This document shows, one piece after another, positions 12,471-25,409 of a stretch of 64,000 nucleotides of DNA. A model generated the notes under the pieces. The model was not told the DNA's origin and did no database searches. It saw only the letters and a list, made by a program, of their open reading frames with translations. Numbering within the stretch: the stretch's first letter is position 1; each line of letters begins with the position of its first letter. The position numbers and the translations under genes were made by a program. Origin of the DNA: Capitulum mitella (taxonomy: Eukaryota > Arthropoda > Thecostraca > Pollicipedomorpha > Pollicipedidae); contig CP099839.1 in assembly GCA_030062745.1 (NCBI GenBank), positions 23,487,324 to 23,551,323 on the forward strand, in the 5' to 3' direction.

Positions 12471-13311
12471 AAACCGCATTGAGCATGGCTGAGGACGCTG
12501 AAGGTATCGATGTTGCGCCTCAGGATTACGTTAGCAGTAACTTCAGTCAGCTGGCATCGACATGGCGGTGCAAAAAAAATTTATGCCACGGTGTTACAAT
12601 GCCATGTTTTACACAGTGTGAGTTCAGGGGCCTCTATAACCGACACAGAATGATACTGAGAAGCGCAGTTTGCTGCTTAACGTTTCGCGCTGTTTCTTGA
12701 GTATGTGTGTATGCCTTCGCGGGCCAGCACTGTCCATGTGCATTACAATGCATGTCTATATGGCTGTACTTAGCGTACAGAACGTCTGTAGCTGTGTTAT
12801 TGTCGCTCCTGGGACGTCAATATGCAATATATATATATATGCAAATTATGCAACGGTCTTCACCGTTCTTTACTGCAATCAGTTGGTTAATCACATCTGG
12901 TTCAGAACAAAAGTTAGGTGGTTCAGATCTGTTCGACGGCTCCTGACATGGAGCCGGGACTGTAGGGCATCTGATGGGTGTTTGATTTTTTGACACAACG
13001 TCCAAACAAGACCATCTGTGGTGAGTACTGTTCCATACCATTGCACAAACTACACATATGGATGGTGGTGTGTTGGGCAGTTTAAAAAGAAGAGGCAGAT
13101 TGAATGTGCACGGTCGCTCCAGTATAATCAGCATCATCAAACGACACTGGCAGGGACGAAGTACGACGTAACCGCTGAGAGTCAAGTTTGAAGTTTGACT
13201 ATAATAATTTTCTAAATACCATTATCAAAACTAGCTTTTAAATACACTGGCGCGCACAAAGATGGATAATGTCCACCCATATGGGCCTAATTGCCCCGAC
13301 TTTACTGAAAG

Positions 13312-13355
13312 TTTATCCCTTTTATCATCGGGTTCAAATTTTATCCCTTTTATCA
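13312..13355. repeat. 16-bp direct repeat pair
   Basis: TTTATCCCTTTTATCA occurs exactly at 13312-13327 and 13340-13355, about 100 bp left of the 28-bp palindrome. Confidence 0.9.
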
Positions 13356-13440
13356 ATATATATATTCTTTGTCGTTATCCGATGATATCAAATACATATC
13401 AGATCAAAACAAAAAAAAATCAGACACAAACACATATCAT

Positions 13441-13468
13441 ACACATACTGATAGCTATCAGTATGTGT
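13441..13468. repeat. Perfect 28-bp palindrome
   Basis: Arm ACACATACTGATAG followed with no spacer by its exact reverse complement. It sits in AT-rich DNA next to related partial copies (ACACATATCAT at about 13430; ATACATATCAGAT at about 13392). Chance is unlikely. Confidence 0.95.
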
Positions 13469-14049
13469 TTGCAGCGCTAGTCCATGATCCGTCCAGTAAA
13501 TTTTATTCCTGGCGCAGTGAGCTGGGTGGCGTGACAAGATTACTTTCATGAGGCCTAAACTTACACGTTAATTTAGTGAATAATGAAATTGGTATTTTCG
13601 CTTTGCCTGCACTAGTTTTACTGGCTGCATAGTACTTCATTGGGGCCTAAGTCATAAATTAATGCCATTTTCAGGTGCTAGAACAATTTTAAACTAATTA
13701 CAACTACCTAAAATTAAGCATTCAGTACGATTATATGCAACCATTCATGCACTGGTGAGGACTTAAGCCGTTGGAACTGACACAAGTCACGCATGGTGCG
13801 TGACGTCCGTCAACTAATGTTAAATTATCGTCGTATTTGGCGTACTTGATTTATTTTCTGTGGAAATGATCCTGGGTGCGTGTGCATTGTCCGCTGTACG
13901 CAAAAAGATGTAAGCATTTCAAAATGCTTGGCGGATGGACCTCCATTGGTGTCCCAATATTGACCAACGAGGAATAGTTTACTTCTTTAGGTTTACCTGG
14001 GCAGGCAACAGACTGCTTTAAATTCGCAGCCATCCCTCAAACAACTCGA

Positions 14050-14290
14050 CCCCTTTGGCCGCGATATATTCCTGGGTTATCGGACGGCGGCGCTGAGTGG
14101 GGCGCCCGACTGGAGCTGCCGCCTGGTGTCTGACGGACGCTGCACCGCAATACGGCGACTGCAACGATGGCTGACGGCGTAACTGCCCGAGCCGGTTTGC
14201 GGGCGGGCCGCCCCAACGCTGAGTGGACGCCAAGAGAGGGCGGGACCGGTGCTGTAGCCTGTCGCGTCCCGCGAGAACACAGTCTTTTTT
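14050..14290. other. Small CpG island
   Basis: GC-rich block of about 240 bp between AT-rich spacers. No gene or motif stands out. Confidence 0.4.
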
Positions 14291-17200
14291 CATCGTGTGG
14301 GTCTCAAGCATAGTGTTTGATAAACTGGGCAGCCAAGTAGCAAGTAGTTTTGGGTTCGTGCATGCGTGTAGCAGCCGATAGGGCTAGTAAGGTGGCGTTC
14401 CAGTCCGCTGAATGGTAACCCTGCCAACTTCGGATAATTTAGCATTAGCTCTGTGATAATGCATGGCACTTCACTGCCTGAACATAGCCTTAGTTGTAAC
14501 AATTCTGGAAACCCTCCTGCACTGTTGGGTTCGTAGAAAACGGGTTAAAACGGGAGTGAGGCATAAGAGATGACACACATTACTTGATGGTGAATACCCG
14601 GAAAATGCAGAACATGCTGTTTGGTAGCCATCAAAATCTTTGTAGTATCGCCCTCGACGAAACTGGTATGAAATTCAAAAGGACTTACATCCACTTCAGC
14701 GCTCATGTTAAAAACTTCAGACTTCGCTTTAACGCAATTTTACATGGGACAAACACAGTCCAGCTCTCACTCGTTGCCGCTTCGGAATGCTGGACGCAAC
14801 CCATCCTATCATTTCGGCACTGGTTCTCTTTCAGCTCAGGTACTACCGTTCCTTTTACTGAGCGTCTACAAAAGCCAGCCTTGAAAGTATGGGTGAAGTA
14901 TTGCTGTTAGAAGTTGGAGTGGCAGGGGTCAGTTCGGTCAGTGCCATATGATCAGTTTTTGTCCCCTCCCCGTCATTATTTTGCCATCAGATCTTGACCT
15001 CTTCTTTTTTATTTTTTGTAAACATGAGTAAGAAGGAGCTTTTGTTTTTTCCACCGGTCATAGCTATGCATTGGAGCACTATGCAAACCAGCATCGAAGA
15101 GTGCAGCGAACTAAACGGCACGCGCTGCACACCCTTCACATATTGAGCGGCGTGCAGGAGCGGGAAGCGCCGTCCTCAGCGCAAGTCATTGAATAAGGTG
15201 ATATGTTTGCCGGACTTCCTCCAATGCAAGGAGCGTCCAGTGAGGCTCGTATACATATGTTGTATGTCGCAGGCCAGCTCCTGATTTTTAGCATATGCGG
15301 GTACCATTTTTATTGAAGTTTGGCTGGGAGCTCACTCAGGTAGATTGTATTCGACTCCATTTTACACTCACACTATAGCGTTTAGCTGAGAGGTGGTGCG
15401 TAGGCAGGAACGTAGGAACAACGAGAGAAGTGTGGGGGAGCGGCAGAGACGTTTTTTGCCTGTAGGGCTAATGCCAAATTTCCGAAAAGTAGGAGAGGAC
15501 ATGGCCCCCGTCCCACCTGTTCCTAAGCTTACGTACGTATGTAAGTAGCTGCCCATAGTTAGTTCATCTGAGGGTTGCCTAGGCGTTTCGGGGACTCATT
15601 GGGCTTTTGGGGCAGACACATCTTGAAAGGCATTGGACTGGAGTGTTTTATGATGACATTCGATAATTTGTATGTTTCTGCCTTGTAATCCTTTTTTAAT
15701 TTGCACTTCATATTTTGCGAAAAAGGTAAAATTTAGGGTATTTATGGTTTCGTGCCTCAAAACATTCAGTGTCAAAAATCGGTGTGACATGCCAAGTCGA
15801 CTTTTAAAGTTGGTGTGGCGCAGGGCACACCCGCCCCACTGCATTCTCCGCCCGTGCTTGAAAGGATATAAAAAAAGTAAACTCTACGGCAAAAGTAGTC
15901 TGCAATGGAAAAAATCGATAATTTCTCTGATCCGCTGGAAAATCTTAAATGGCTTTCAGCTGGCGACCTTACCACTTCTCAAACTCTTTCTCCCGCTCAC
16001 AGACTTTTAGCGACTGAAGAGCCGTAGGACCTGGCTGACAAATTCGCACGAAACAACACGACGCGAAATCGTGCAAGACGGAACGCTAAATCTTACGCCG
16101 CTCGACGCAGCACTGCGACTGGACAACGCCGGTACGGTTTAAGGTCCCCTAGACGATACAAAGTCCTGCTGGCAGCTATCATCAGTTGCCCATAGACGAG
16201 TTTCACGCGTGGTCTTTCACGGCATCCTGCAGACAAGCGTGCAATGTCCTGAATGTGTCTGAAGGTGATATGTTCCGATCCTTTACCCTTTGTTTTGCGG
16301 CCCGAATTTTATCTTTCATCCGAACTCATTTGATGTTGATATTACGATACGTCTTACCGTGTGTTTCGTATCATCTTTATTGTTGACGCAGGGTCGTTGT
16401 AGCCTCGCGTTTTTTTTACGTTGATGATCCAAGGAAATACATGATGATGTTGATGTTGAGATGCCCGTCACATTTCTGTTTGTTGGCAAAGAAGGCGCAT
16501 CCAAGGGGACCAGTGACCAAGGAGAAAAAGCAGATGGCTAAGAGGAAAAAGCTGGGTATGAGGGAGCCAGTCTGATTAACATTTCACGAATCCATTGTCT
16601 ACGAGTATATCGCTAAAAAAAACTGACAATTCCCCTGATTGGCAACAACCATTACGGTACTGTGCACCCAAACGACATGAGGGATTTGGAGGAAACAATA
16701 TATTACGTCGCTCAATGACAGATATCAGCGGTACCAAACTATTGTGGGAATAAATAAATGGCAATAAAAAATTTTACCAAGATGTAATTCTCATGATCTA
16801 TATTTGCATAATCTTACTATAAAAAATGTTCTATCGTATCGTCGCGTATGTATTCATGTAATGAACCTATGTAGATATGATACAAAAAAGCGAAACAACA
16901 AAAACGGTGAAGCGAAGCCTGAAGTTTTTAGCAGTGGAGCTAGTTCACATTAGTTCCCCTATCTCGCAAGTGGCAGATAGCGTAAATCTCACGGATAACA
17001 CTTAGACCCATTGCGATGTTTGGTCGTCCATGCAGTTTTTTTTGTATTTCATTCGTGCATTCGTATTCGGATGTTGGTTGACATAAGTAATGCTCCGTCT
17101 TCTACGACGATACATCATAATCTACTCAAATGCGTGAACAATAGCAACAATCGTGATTACTGTGGTTGACCCTCAAAACACATGAAACCGTTCTTGTATC

Positions 17201-17334
17201 ACATAAGAATAGTATTCGATAACACTGCGTACCTTCCCTTGGAATACACAGTTGTGTTCCACTGAAACATACTGCCGCATCCGACCAGTCGCCGCTGCTC
17301 AGGCATCCCCATTTTAAAAACCACCAGTCTCCGC
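14291..17334. other. Intergenic spacer
   Basis: About 3 kb of AT-richer DNA. Short frames such as 14584-14910 and 15672-16010 are unrecognised. No repeat family seen. Confidence 0.45.
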
Positions 17335-17790
17335 AGTAGCCGGCCGGCCGCGGCCATCGTCCATCTCTCTCCATCGACAGCCTGCCCGGCCATCGGCGTC
17401 GACAGTACGGCCGTCGGCGTCGACGGCCGGCCTCCGTCGGCAGCCGGGCCGAGCCGCAGCGCGCCGCACCCTCCCGAGGCGGCCGCGGCCCGCTGCGCAC
17501 CGGCCGCCGCTTTCCCGTGGCCATTTCCGACGAATTATAGGTGAGCGGGGCCTGACGGACGTGGGATTGACGTCGCGTGCCGGCCGGGTCAACCCCTCCA
17601 TCCCGGCGGCGGGCGCCCGGCGCGCGGCCGCCGCCCGCGCCTCGTCGCCGCCTGACGAGCCGGCGCGGGCCTGAGGGGCGGCCAGGTGTCGGCAGGCGAG
17701 CGGACTGTCAGGAAGCTCGACGCCGTTACCGTGCCGTCGAAGGGTCCCGGGGCATCGCGGCGTAAGCGACAGGTGTTTTCGGCGGCCCGC
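17335..17790. other. CpG island
   Basis: GGCCGGCCG at its left edge and repeated CGTCGGCGTCGAC(A/G)G units near 17394-17425. CGACGAATTATAGG (about 17527) is the only AT islet. No gene. Confidence 0.45.
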
Positions 17791-19719
17791 TGCAGCGTAT
17801 GCTGTGAGACTTGATGCCGCTGTCCCGCGCTTATTTGCCTGTCGCTGTTGTTTTGGATGCAGTGACGGATAGCAGTCGTCGCAGCCACGTTACAGCCAGT
17901 ATGCATCGAGAACCAACCGTCAGTCGTCAGCAAACAACTGAATCGCGGTGCACTTCGTACACCCTTCTTTGCCGACCTCACGGAGGACTGAAAGCACGGC
18001 ATTGACGTGTTTTCTTTTTTATTTTCAACGAGAAAAACACTGTTTTTGCAGTGCTTTTGTCGTCAGTGGTGCATCTCGACACTTACCTTGATATGATGTC
18101 ATATGACTGCTACGTTTTGTATTTTCGGCTGCAAGTCCATGAAAAATCCTACATATTTCGCTCCCACGTCGCAATCGACGCTTATGAACTGGGAAAATGG
18201 CCCCATAGACCATCAGTAAAACCATAAGCATGAAAATCTGACCTTTCGCTTAACGCTTCCGAAACGCCATAACGCTTATGCTTATGTACCGTGTCATTAC
18301 AGCTCAGGATATCTTCCGAGGCCATCGCACGGCTTCTCTTTTACGTCCGGCCCCACCAGGTAAATACAACGTTGGTTATAACCGAGGGTGCCTTTGCAGC
18401 CTCAGTAGCCTGGCGGCCGCCACCGCAGATTGCTTCTGTGACGGGAAGTTTCTAATTGGTTCTCAGACCACCCCATCAATTCACTTCCACTAAAGGTCAG
18501 TTTGTAATCAATAATGGCGCGGAAATCGAAAGTTGCGCCGCACTCCACCAGACGTCCGATCCAAGACTCTCGACTCTCCCGCACAGGATGTTCCTCTGAC
18601 GGTTCTGGCGTCACGCTTAGCAGTCCCTGCGGCTCATATCCTCAAATGCTTAGTGATGAGTGTAATGAAAGCCATTCTTCGTTCAAAGATGCCCGTCTTC
18701 TGTGTAAGTTGCTCGTGGAACGAGGTGGCTGGACGTTTAGGACAGCGTCCTAAGTCAGGCAGCAATTCTTAACGAGCACGTACTGCCTGCAGGATACGCA
18801 AGAAGAACTTTTATCAAACAGCATTTCATTTGGTGTAGAAGAAAATGCTCAGGTCGTATAAAGCTTGAAGTCCCTCGGCCTCTATCTCTCGTCCGAACGA
18901 AGGTGGCGGAATTTCACGCCTCAGCATCTTTGCAGCAATCACTTTCACGGCGTGAGTGATTCGTAGCTTGTTAGTGAGAAATGATGGAAGACGTTGATAT
19001 TGATACTGCTGTGTGGGTTTATCAGCATGAGATATGCTTAAGTTTTCCGATTCGGTTGCGTGCATTCGCGGGGCCGTCTTGTTATGGAGTTACATGTTGG
19101 GATGCAGATTCTCCAACGACGTCGGGTCCTGTGACTGGGGCCATGTTATTTCATGCTTGAAAGCATTTCAGAGACAGGGTCGAGGTAAGCGCAACAAATT
19201 CGGTCTACAGTAGACTGTGATTACAAGGTTACCCACTTCAATAGGCTTAGACTAAATTTACATACGGGTATGGATAAAAATACAAAACTTTTGTTGCCCG
19301 ACGCAGTGTAGTTCCACCAGACTAACACCTCGCGAACTTATTTTCTGAAAGCACGGTTCACAAATTGTACGTTACCTCCTTGTGGCGATGAGGGACTTAT
19401 TAAAACAAAGCTTGAACCACAGATATAGCACTATAGACTTACCAACGTGCAACATTTATGTAGTCTTGTCCTCCATAAATTTTCCATGCCTTCATAAGAC
19501 GTTACGTGATCACGTTACTCTTAAATAAGTAAAGCAATAGTAACGTATTCTCAGTAAATCCAAAGGAAGACGGTGTTATCGAGACCTGCAGAAAACCAGT
19601 TTATTTGCCATAGATAGAACCCTGGCACGTTACCGCATCGCGCCTGCCCGTACCTAAACATCCTCCCAACCACACCAGCAAAGTTTCTCTGCAATCAGTC
19701 CAAAAATACCCGCTCTGAG
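17791..19719. other. Intergenic spacer
   Basis: AT-richer, stop-rich. A locally GC-neutral stretch at 18400-18760 carries unrecognised frames. Nothing supported. Confidence 0.45.
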
Positions 19720-20040
19720 CCTCCGGACGTGGCCAGCGCCGGCGGCTCGGCCTCGGACCCGTGCAGGCACGCGGGGCGCCGAGCCGGGCGTCCGTGTCCC
19801 GGGGCCACGGCGGCCGGCCGGCCGGCCTCAGACGCCGGCCTGCGTGCGCCCGGGTCGTTTCCGACGCCGCGACGGCCCGCGGCGGCGGCGGCGCGGCGGC
19901 CGGCTGGCGCCGCTCGCGCGCCGTGACGAACGGTACCGGCGGCGGGGTCGGCCGCGAGGCGCGGGGCCGCCGAGACGGCGCGGCGGTCGCCGGCCGGCCG
20001 CGCCGGCGAGGCGCCGCCGATGGTCGCCGGTAATGATAGA
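19720..20040. other. CpG island with (GGCC)n run
   Basis: Contains CGGCCGGCCGGCCGGCC at about 19811. Stop-poor in several frames on both strands, which argues against any one being real. Confidence 0.5.
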
Positions 20041-20459
20041 CAGCTGTGGTTATCGACCAGAGTCAAGGACGGGATTCCGGTTCCAGCCGGCCTCATTTGA
20101 ACAGGTTTGCATGAAACTGAAGAAACGGCGGGCAAGCATGCATTCTGGGCATGTGCTTAGAGCTGACGAGCCAGGCAAGACTATCTTGAAGGCTATGATA
20201 CGGCGGTCATTTCAGGTTATCGTCAGAGATTTGGGGAGCGTTCGAACGGGACGCAACCATTTTCCGTCCACGTTGCGGCCAATACCGTCAGGCGTTTCTC
20301 CTACGAGGGCTGCGAAATTAATACGAATAACACCGTTTTCCGGTTGTTACTCCAACAGCTAATTTTGTACTACCACAAAGCCTATGGACAGTAACAGTGC
20401 CTCCCCCACCCCCAAAAAGTACGCATTCCAGCAGCCCAGATCAAAACACCGGCAGCTGA

Positions 20460-20830
20460 TCAGCCCCGTCCCCCAGCCTCTCGGCCGTGGAGCCGTCTGG
20501 TTTCCGCTCGCAGCGTCACTGACCCGCTGACATTACGTATGCCGAGGCCGGCGGGCGCCGGCGGGCGGCGCCACGCCACCCGCTCGGGCTGCCGGCCGGC
20601 CGGCGTTCGAGAGCTACGTGCCACTGTCACGCACCTCGAGCGCGGCCCGCGGCGAGCAGGCCGGCAGCTGCGGGCCGGCGCCCGGCGGCAGCCCGAGACG
20701 GCCGGGTGTGCCCCCGGGCTGATCGGGGACGTTCCGCGCCGATCGCCCGGCGTGCGCGTACGCGCCCGGCGGGCGTTTAGCTGCGGTGGACGGTAATGGC
20801 AGGGTCGGAATGAGGTTAACGCCGTTGACG
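20460..20830. other. CpG island
   Basis: GCCGGCCGGCC strings, CpG-dense, AT-poor. The 200-codon minus frame 20614-21216 runs from here into AT-rich DNA and has no recognisable domain. Confidence 0.45.
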
Positions 20831-22249
20831 GTCCGGTCCGGATGTAAGGGCGTTTCAGAGTAGACTGGGGAATCACAGGTGTTTTCTTTAATGAGCCGAT
20901 ATGGTGTACGCATTACGTTTCTGTGATTTCCTAAGCACCGCTGATGAGTTGCGTTTTGTCGGATTTGACGGCCCTCCAAGGTCCCCTTTTTTGCATTTTC
21001 ATTTTCCTGGCCTCTGTTCTTTGAATGAGCTGAGAGTAATGGTATGGACATGTTTGTATATGAGTAGAACCACTTTACGCACTGAACTGAAATGTTGATA
21101 TTATTCGCAAAAAAGTTCTCCACCTTTCCGTTCGTCGATGAATTGCATTTTCCTGTACTTTTGGCGACATGTCCCGCTCCCCGTTCGAAAGACGTATTAC
21201 AAACAATAACTGTCATTCTCTGCGCCTAATTTAGGCTCTATAACAGCAAGCAGGAAACCAAAGGCACTGCAGCGCGTGGTGAATAATCGAATGTGTTTTA
21301 AATTCCAAAGGACCTTGCTCGCTTCGTGGGCAGCCATGCTGCAGAAATGAATAAGCCACTACTGATGCATTAATTTGGCTGATGAATGGAGCTTGTGCGC
21401 CGTTGACTCATCAACACCTTATTTTCATTCATGTGGTTGGTGAAGAGTCCGGCGACTATGTTTGCGGATGCATAAATTGCTGTGCCTGGTAATGGCCCGA
21501 CACTCCGTTGCCTTCATGTCATTGTCTACTAAATGCTTCCACGGCGAATTTAATTGTTCCTGTTGGTTATCAACGGATGACGGTAAGCACCATCTAAGTG
21601 ACCTGGGTTTCCGCAAGCCTTTATCACGGAAGGAACATTGCCATGAAGTATGGTCATGGGCACACAGCTCTTCCACTCCTTTATCGTGTAAAACGGTCCG
21701 AGGGAATGTTCAAATGACGAACAGCAGCATTGTCTGGGCACATGTGCCGTTTGAAAAAGTCGGTAGATCAGCCGAAGGACAATCGGGGTGTGTTCGACTG
21801 TGGAAGTCATTGCAAATATTTATAACCATCTTTAGTTATCAAACTTTCCCATGGTTGACATATTTGCTGTTTGAGGAAATTAGGCATGAAGTGTTATTTT
21901 CCAGCTCCCCATTTTCATGACACTTAGAAAAACTAAATAGTTCCGTAATTATTTTCCATTCGCATCGCCGTGTACTTATGTTCTAGAAAACTGTGATATT
22001 TATCTTTAAAACGTCCAGCGTGGGGCTTCGATCTAATGTCGGAAGCACATAATCTTAGGCTACCATAACATTTAGTGCAAGATTTCTGGAGCGAGGCGTG
22101 ATGTTTATGCCCTGACGAGAAACACCTCTGGAATGGCCTTGACTTTGTGAGCGTCCCAAGAACACGTGTGCTTGGGAGCCATCACCATAGCTCCCTCTCA
22201 TCCACCTTCCTCTCTTTCTCTTATTCATCTTTGAGATAGCCCGCTATTC
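20831..22249. other. Intergenic spacer
   Basis: AT-richer. The plus frame 21462-21920 (152 codons) has no recognisable motif and is not supported as coding. Confidence 0.4.
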
Positions 22250-22520
22250 ATCTGCCACGACGTCACCGCCGCCCGGCCAATCGCGAGCCACGACGTATCC
22301 GGGTCACCCAATCAGAAGGCACCTATTGAAGATGGTTGCCAAGGCAACCACGATGATGGATGAAGAGGGTCGATAGCGGCCGCGAGTAACGCAGACGAAA
22401 TGATGCATTCTCGCCGACTGAAGGAGATTCCCCGGCCAATGACCGCGAAAGCCACTCGCTTCCAGGCCGCTATGCGGAAACTGTCCGAACAATAATGGCC
22501 GACAAAGCGTGAACAATTTT
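22250..22520. promoter_or_regulatory. Promoter-like island with RFX X-box, CCAAT boxes and CRE-like site
   Basis: Within 90 bp: CGACGTCA (CRE-like, 22258-22265 approximately), CCAAT at 22277-22281, CCAAT at 22308-22312, and GGTTGCCAAGGCAACC (22334-22349), a perfect palindrome matching the RFX X-box consensus. A third CCAAT is at 22436-22440. X-boxes near CCAAT boxes are typical of ciliary-gene promoters in animals and of RFX/NF-Y enhanceosomes (family knowledge). I could not find a convincing first exon on either strand. The short frames on both sides are unrecognised. Confidence 0.5.
22334..22349. promoter_or_regulatory. RFX-type X-box palindrome
   Basis: GTTGCC-AA-GGCAAC fits GTNRCC(N0-3)RGYAAC on both strands with no mismatch. 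Confidence 0.7.
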
Positions 22521-23839
22521 TGTCGTAAGTTCTTACTGTTCCAGTAGGTGGTGGCGCTTTGACAGGTGCCGAAGATCGAGTTGCCACTCGTGCGTCATCA
22601 CGTACCAACAGCTGGCGAACGCTTCACGTCAGAACAGAAGAAATCCAAGCGAGAAAGATCCCGGTTTGCGGAAGTGGCTAGATTGCCCTCATTTGGTTGT
22701 CTGTGCCAGCTTTACCATTTAGGTACAATGCCAGCCAATGTTATGTTTTATCTGTCCGAAACTCTATTTAATGGCTACTAAACACCCTGGACATAGCCCA
22801 CTAATGAATACTGTGACCGGGAATTTCAACGTGTTTCGCTGGTGGCGGCAACTGCTGCCGTGGATAGTGGGTGGATAATGCAAGCGAAAATGCAGTTTTT
22901 CGATTACACCTTTAGTACGCGGAAGGTTCTGGACTTTACAGGCATTCCTCAGGTAATGAACGTGGTGGTTTAGTCGGTACGTTGAGCGGACAATGGAAAA
23001 TTATAGATAGGAGCGTATACTTTAAACATTACGAGAAATAGTTACTCGTTATGATGAAACTCCTACAATTTTTCTGTCTACAAGAGGAGGTAAATTGTAT
23101 CACGCCGTCATCTTCAGCTCATGTGTAAAGCATATGAAGATCGTTCCATTTAATTTGAATTGCACATGCTTGATTTTGTGTTATTAGGCTTATCATGGGT
23201 GCAGCCATATCCCTGAATTTAACTGTCCTTATCTCGTCTTTTTGTTATATCTGATGCTATGGAAGACCAGCAAAATTTCTTTTTGTGCCATCATACGACT
23301 TATTTTCACGACTTTGTGTTTGTGATATAAGAGACCTCAAGTCGGAACTCTCTTGCTTTTGATTTCAGACATCCCAAGAAACGTTTCGTTTTGATAGCAT
23401 GTGTCTGAGGTAAAGAAACGTGCGCATCAATGTTTCTGCTTTTGCTGTCCTTTCCGATTTCTATTTGCAATTTACAATATATGCAGTGAACCATGAGGAG
23501 CAAAGCCCGTGTGAAAACTGGTCAACCAGTTAGAAATAAACGCCGTTGCAGGAAAAGGCATTGGTTTAATAAACAGTCGCATCTGAAGTTCACAGACCAG
23601 TGGATTTTGTATAGTTCTAAGAAAAGATAATGACAATAATGCACACTATAAGCTTTCAAATAGCTCTGGAACTTTTCATCGACACACAGAGCCTCCAGTT
23701 CGTTCCGATGCAAGCATTCGCGAATTTCGCGGGGCATGCACCGAATCGCCCCGTGCAACACGATGACTGGACCGAGCTGCTCGCCAGTCACAAATGACCG
23801 GCAGCAGGGCCTGCTCCTCTCATTCAGGCCGTGAGATTG
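22521..23839. other. Intergenic spacer right of the X-box island
   Basis: If the X-box island is a promoter, a transcript would lie here (plus) or to the left (minus). No frame is convincing. Confidence 0.4.
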
Positions 23840-24080
23840 GTCACGCTTTGAGTCGGACAGCCTCATCGCCAGCCCGCTCCGAGCGCCGCTCCCGCCCCCC
23901 GCGGCGCCATTCTGAACAGGTCTGCCAGCCGCCCGCCCGACATTTCAATGGGCTGCATCTGTCTGGACTCGCGGGCGCGCCACCGCTCGCCACTCTGCGC
24001 GCCGCGAACAAAACAAACTCATTTCCGCCGGCTCCGCGTGCCGGACGCGTCGCTGCAGTGCGGTTGAGCGCGGGTTGCAC
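23840..24080. other. Small CpG-rich block
   Basis: Moderately CpG-rich, with GCGAACAAAACAAACTC (about 24003), a Fox-like islet on the minus strand. Leads into the 24.08-24.29 kb minisatellite. Confidence 0.35.
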
Positions 24081-24290
24081 CCTGTCGGCGACTGACTGAC
24101 GGCTCTCTGCGTCTTGTCGGAGACTGCTGCCTGCCGGGTCTCCGCGTCCTGTCGGGGACTGATTTTCGGGCCTCCGCGTCCTGTCGGAGATTGTCGGGTC
24201 CCCGTGTCTTGTTAGATCTATGCGTCCTGTCGGGGACCGACTGTGCGGTCATTGTACCCTGTCGAAGACTGTCGGAGACTGACGAGTGTC
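24079..24290. repeat. Degenerate minisatellite, unit about 25-35 bp
   Basis: Six to seven diverged units built on CTCCGCGTCCTGTCGGAGAC (variants GCGTCTTGTCGGAGACTG, GCGTCCTGTCGGGGACTG, GCGTCCTGTCGGAGATTG, TGCGTCCTGTCGGGGACCG, ACCCTGTCGAAGACTG). Variable spacing between units. Confidence 0.8.
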
Positions 24291-25409
24291 GTGTAAGAGG
24301 CCTGAACGGGACAAGGTGTCATAGCCGACAACCGGAAGTGGACCTGACGTCATTCGGGAGAGTGGGAAACATTACAGCCTTCACCAGAGAGCGGAGCCGC
24401 GATGCACACGGCTCAGGGTGTAAGGCTCATCTCTGAGCCCAGAAACAGGGTGCTGGCAGTTGGCTGACGCCACCTGAGAATGTTTCAGAGCGACTTTCCA
24501 GGATCAGATACCTGCTATCGCGAGCTTAGGATCTCCCCAGCCCTTCTCTCGGTGGCGGAGCGCACGGAAATCAGATGCTGAACGAACGCCTCAGTGCGGT
24601 GGTGCTCTGACATTGTCACTGGTGTCTGATCTCAGCGCCACTGAGCACCCTGGGAAGAATCCCCGTCCGTGTTTGGCAATCGTAGGCTGTGTCTAATTTT
24701 TCTTCAACGGCGAAATATGGATTTTTGCCTGTAATTTGCCCTTGCCCGGTCTCCTGCTGTAGTCAGAAAGGCTTTCGGCATTGGTGTTTCGAGCAGCAAG
24801 TAAACTGTTTCCGTACTATTAATGCCAGGCGTATTTCTTCCGTTTTTGTCGTGCTTTTTGCTAAAATGTTTCAGTTTTCGGGCAAAGATTTGCAAACATC
24901 ACAACATGTCGGCACAAACGCCAAAAGAATTCAGTCCCTCGATACGTTTTAAAAATCAGACATGTCCCAATTCTCCAAAACTACATGCAGATACCGGAAA
25001 ACGTACCCAGGTTTCCAAGCTGACTTTTGTCCAACGGATTTTAAACTGTGTATTTCCTAAACTAACTCATTATGCAAATTAGGCTATCAAATTGCCTTGG
25101 ACTCCAGCTGAAAGCGACGGTGATTTACTGCCAACCACATGTTTTGCCCGATGTGTCCTTCGGGTCCCCTGGCGTGGTCCTGTGTAACTGTGCCCATCGA
25201 GCACGCATTCCTGCCACCGGAGACGCCGTGGGAATTACGGCAGCGCGCCGTCTCAGACCCTCGGAGCGTAACGGCGAAAATGAAACGGCGAAAAAAAACG
25301 GCGTAACGGCGAAAAAAAAGCTTTAGCTGCCAATCTCTACCTCTTGTGGTTCCCTCTCCTTTCCACAACGAAAGTGGGCGACAAACGCACATCAGCGTTT
25401 CACGAAGTA
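24291..25409. other. Intergenic spacer
   Basis: AT-richer. An octamer-like ATGCAAAT at 25072-25079 within CATTATGCAAATTAGG, and the ACGGCGAAAA repeat at 25264-25322. Confidence 0.4.
25264..25322. repeat. Tandem (ACGGCGAAAA)n-like repeat
   Basis: Units CGTAACGGCGAAAA, TGAAACGGCGAAAAAAA, ACGGCG and TAACGGCGAAAAAAAAGC in direct succession. Confidence 0.85.

Larger units (their letters stand above)
12471..14049. other. Intergenic spacer with palindrome and direct repeats
   Basis: AT-rich. Holds the 16-bp direct repeat and 28-bp palindrome listed separately and a short TATATATATA run at 12829-12840. No gene. Confidence 0.45.

Noticed and set aside
20614-21216. 200-codon minus-strand frame
   Set aside because: Runs from AT-rich into GC-rich DNA with a sharp change in amino-acid composition and no domain. 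Likely chance.
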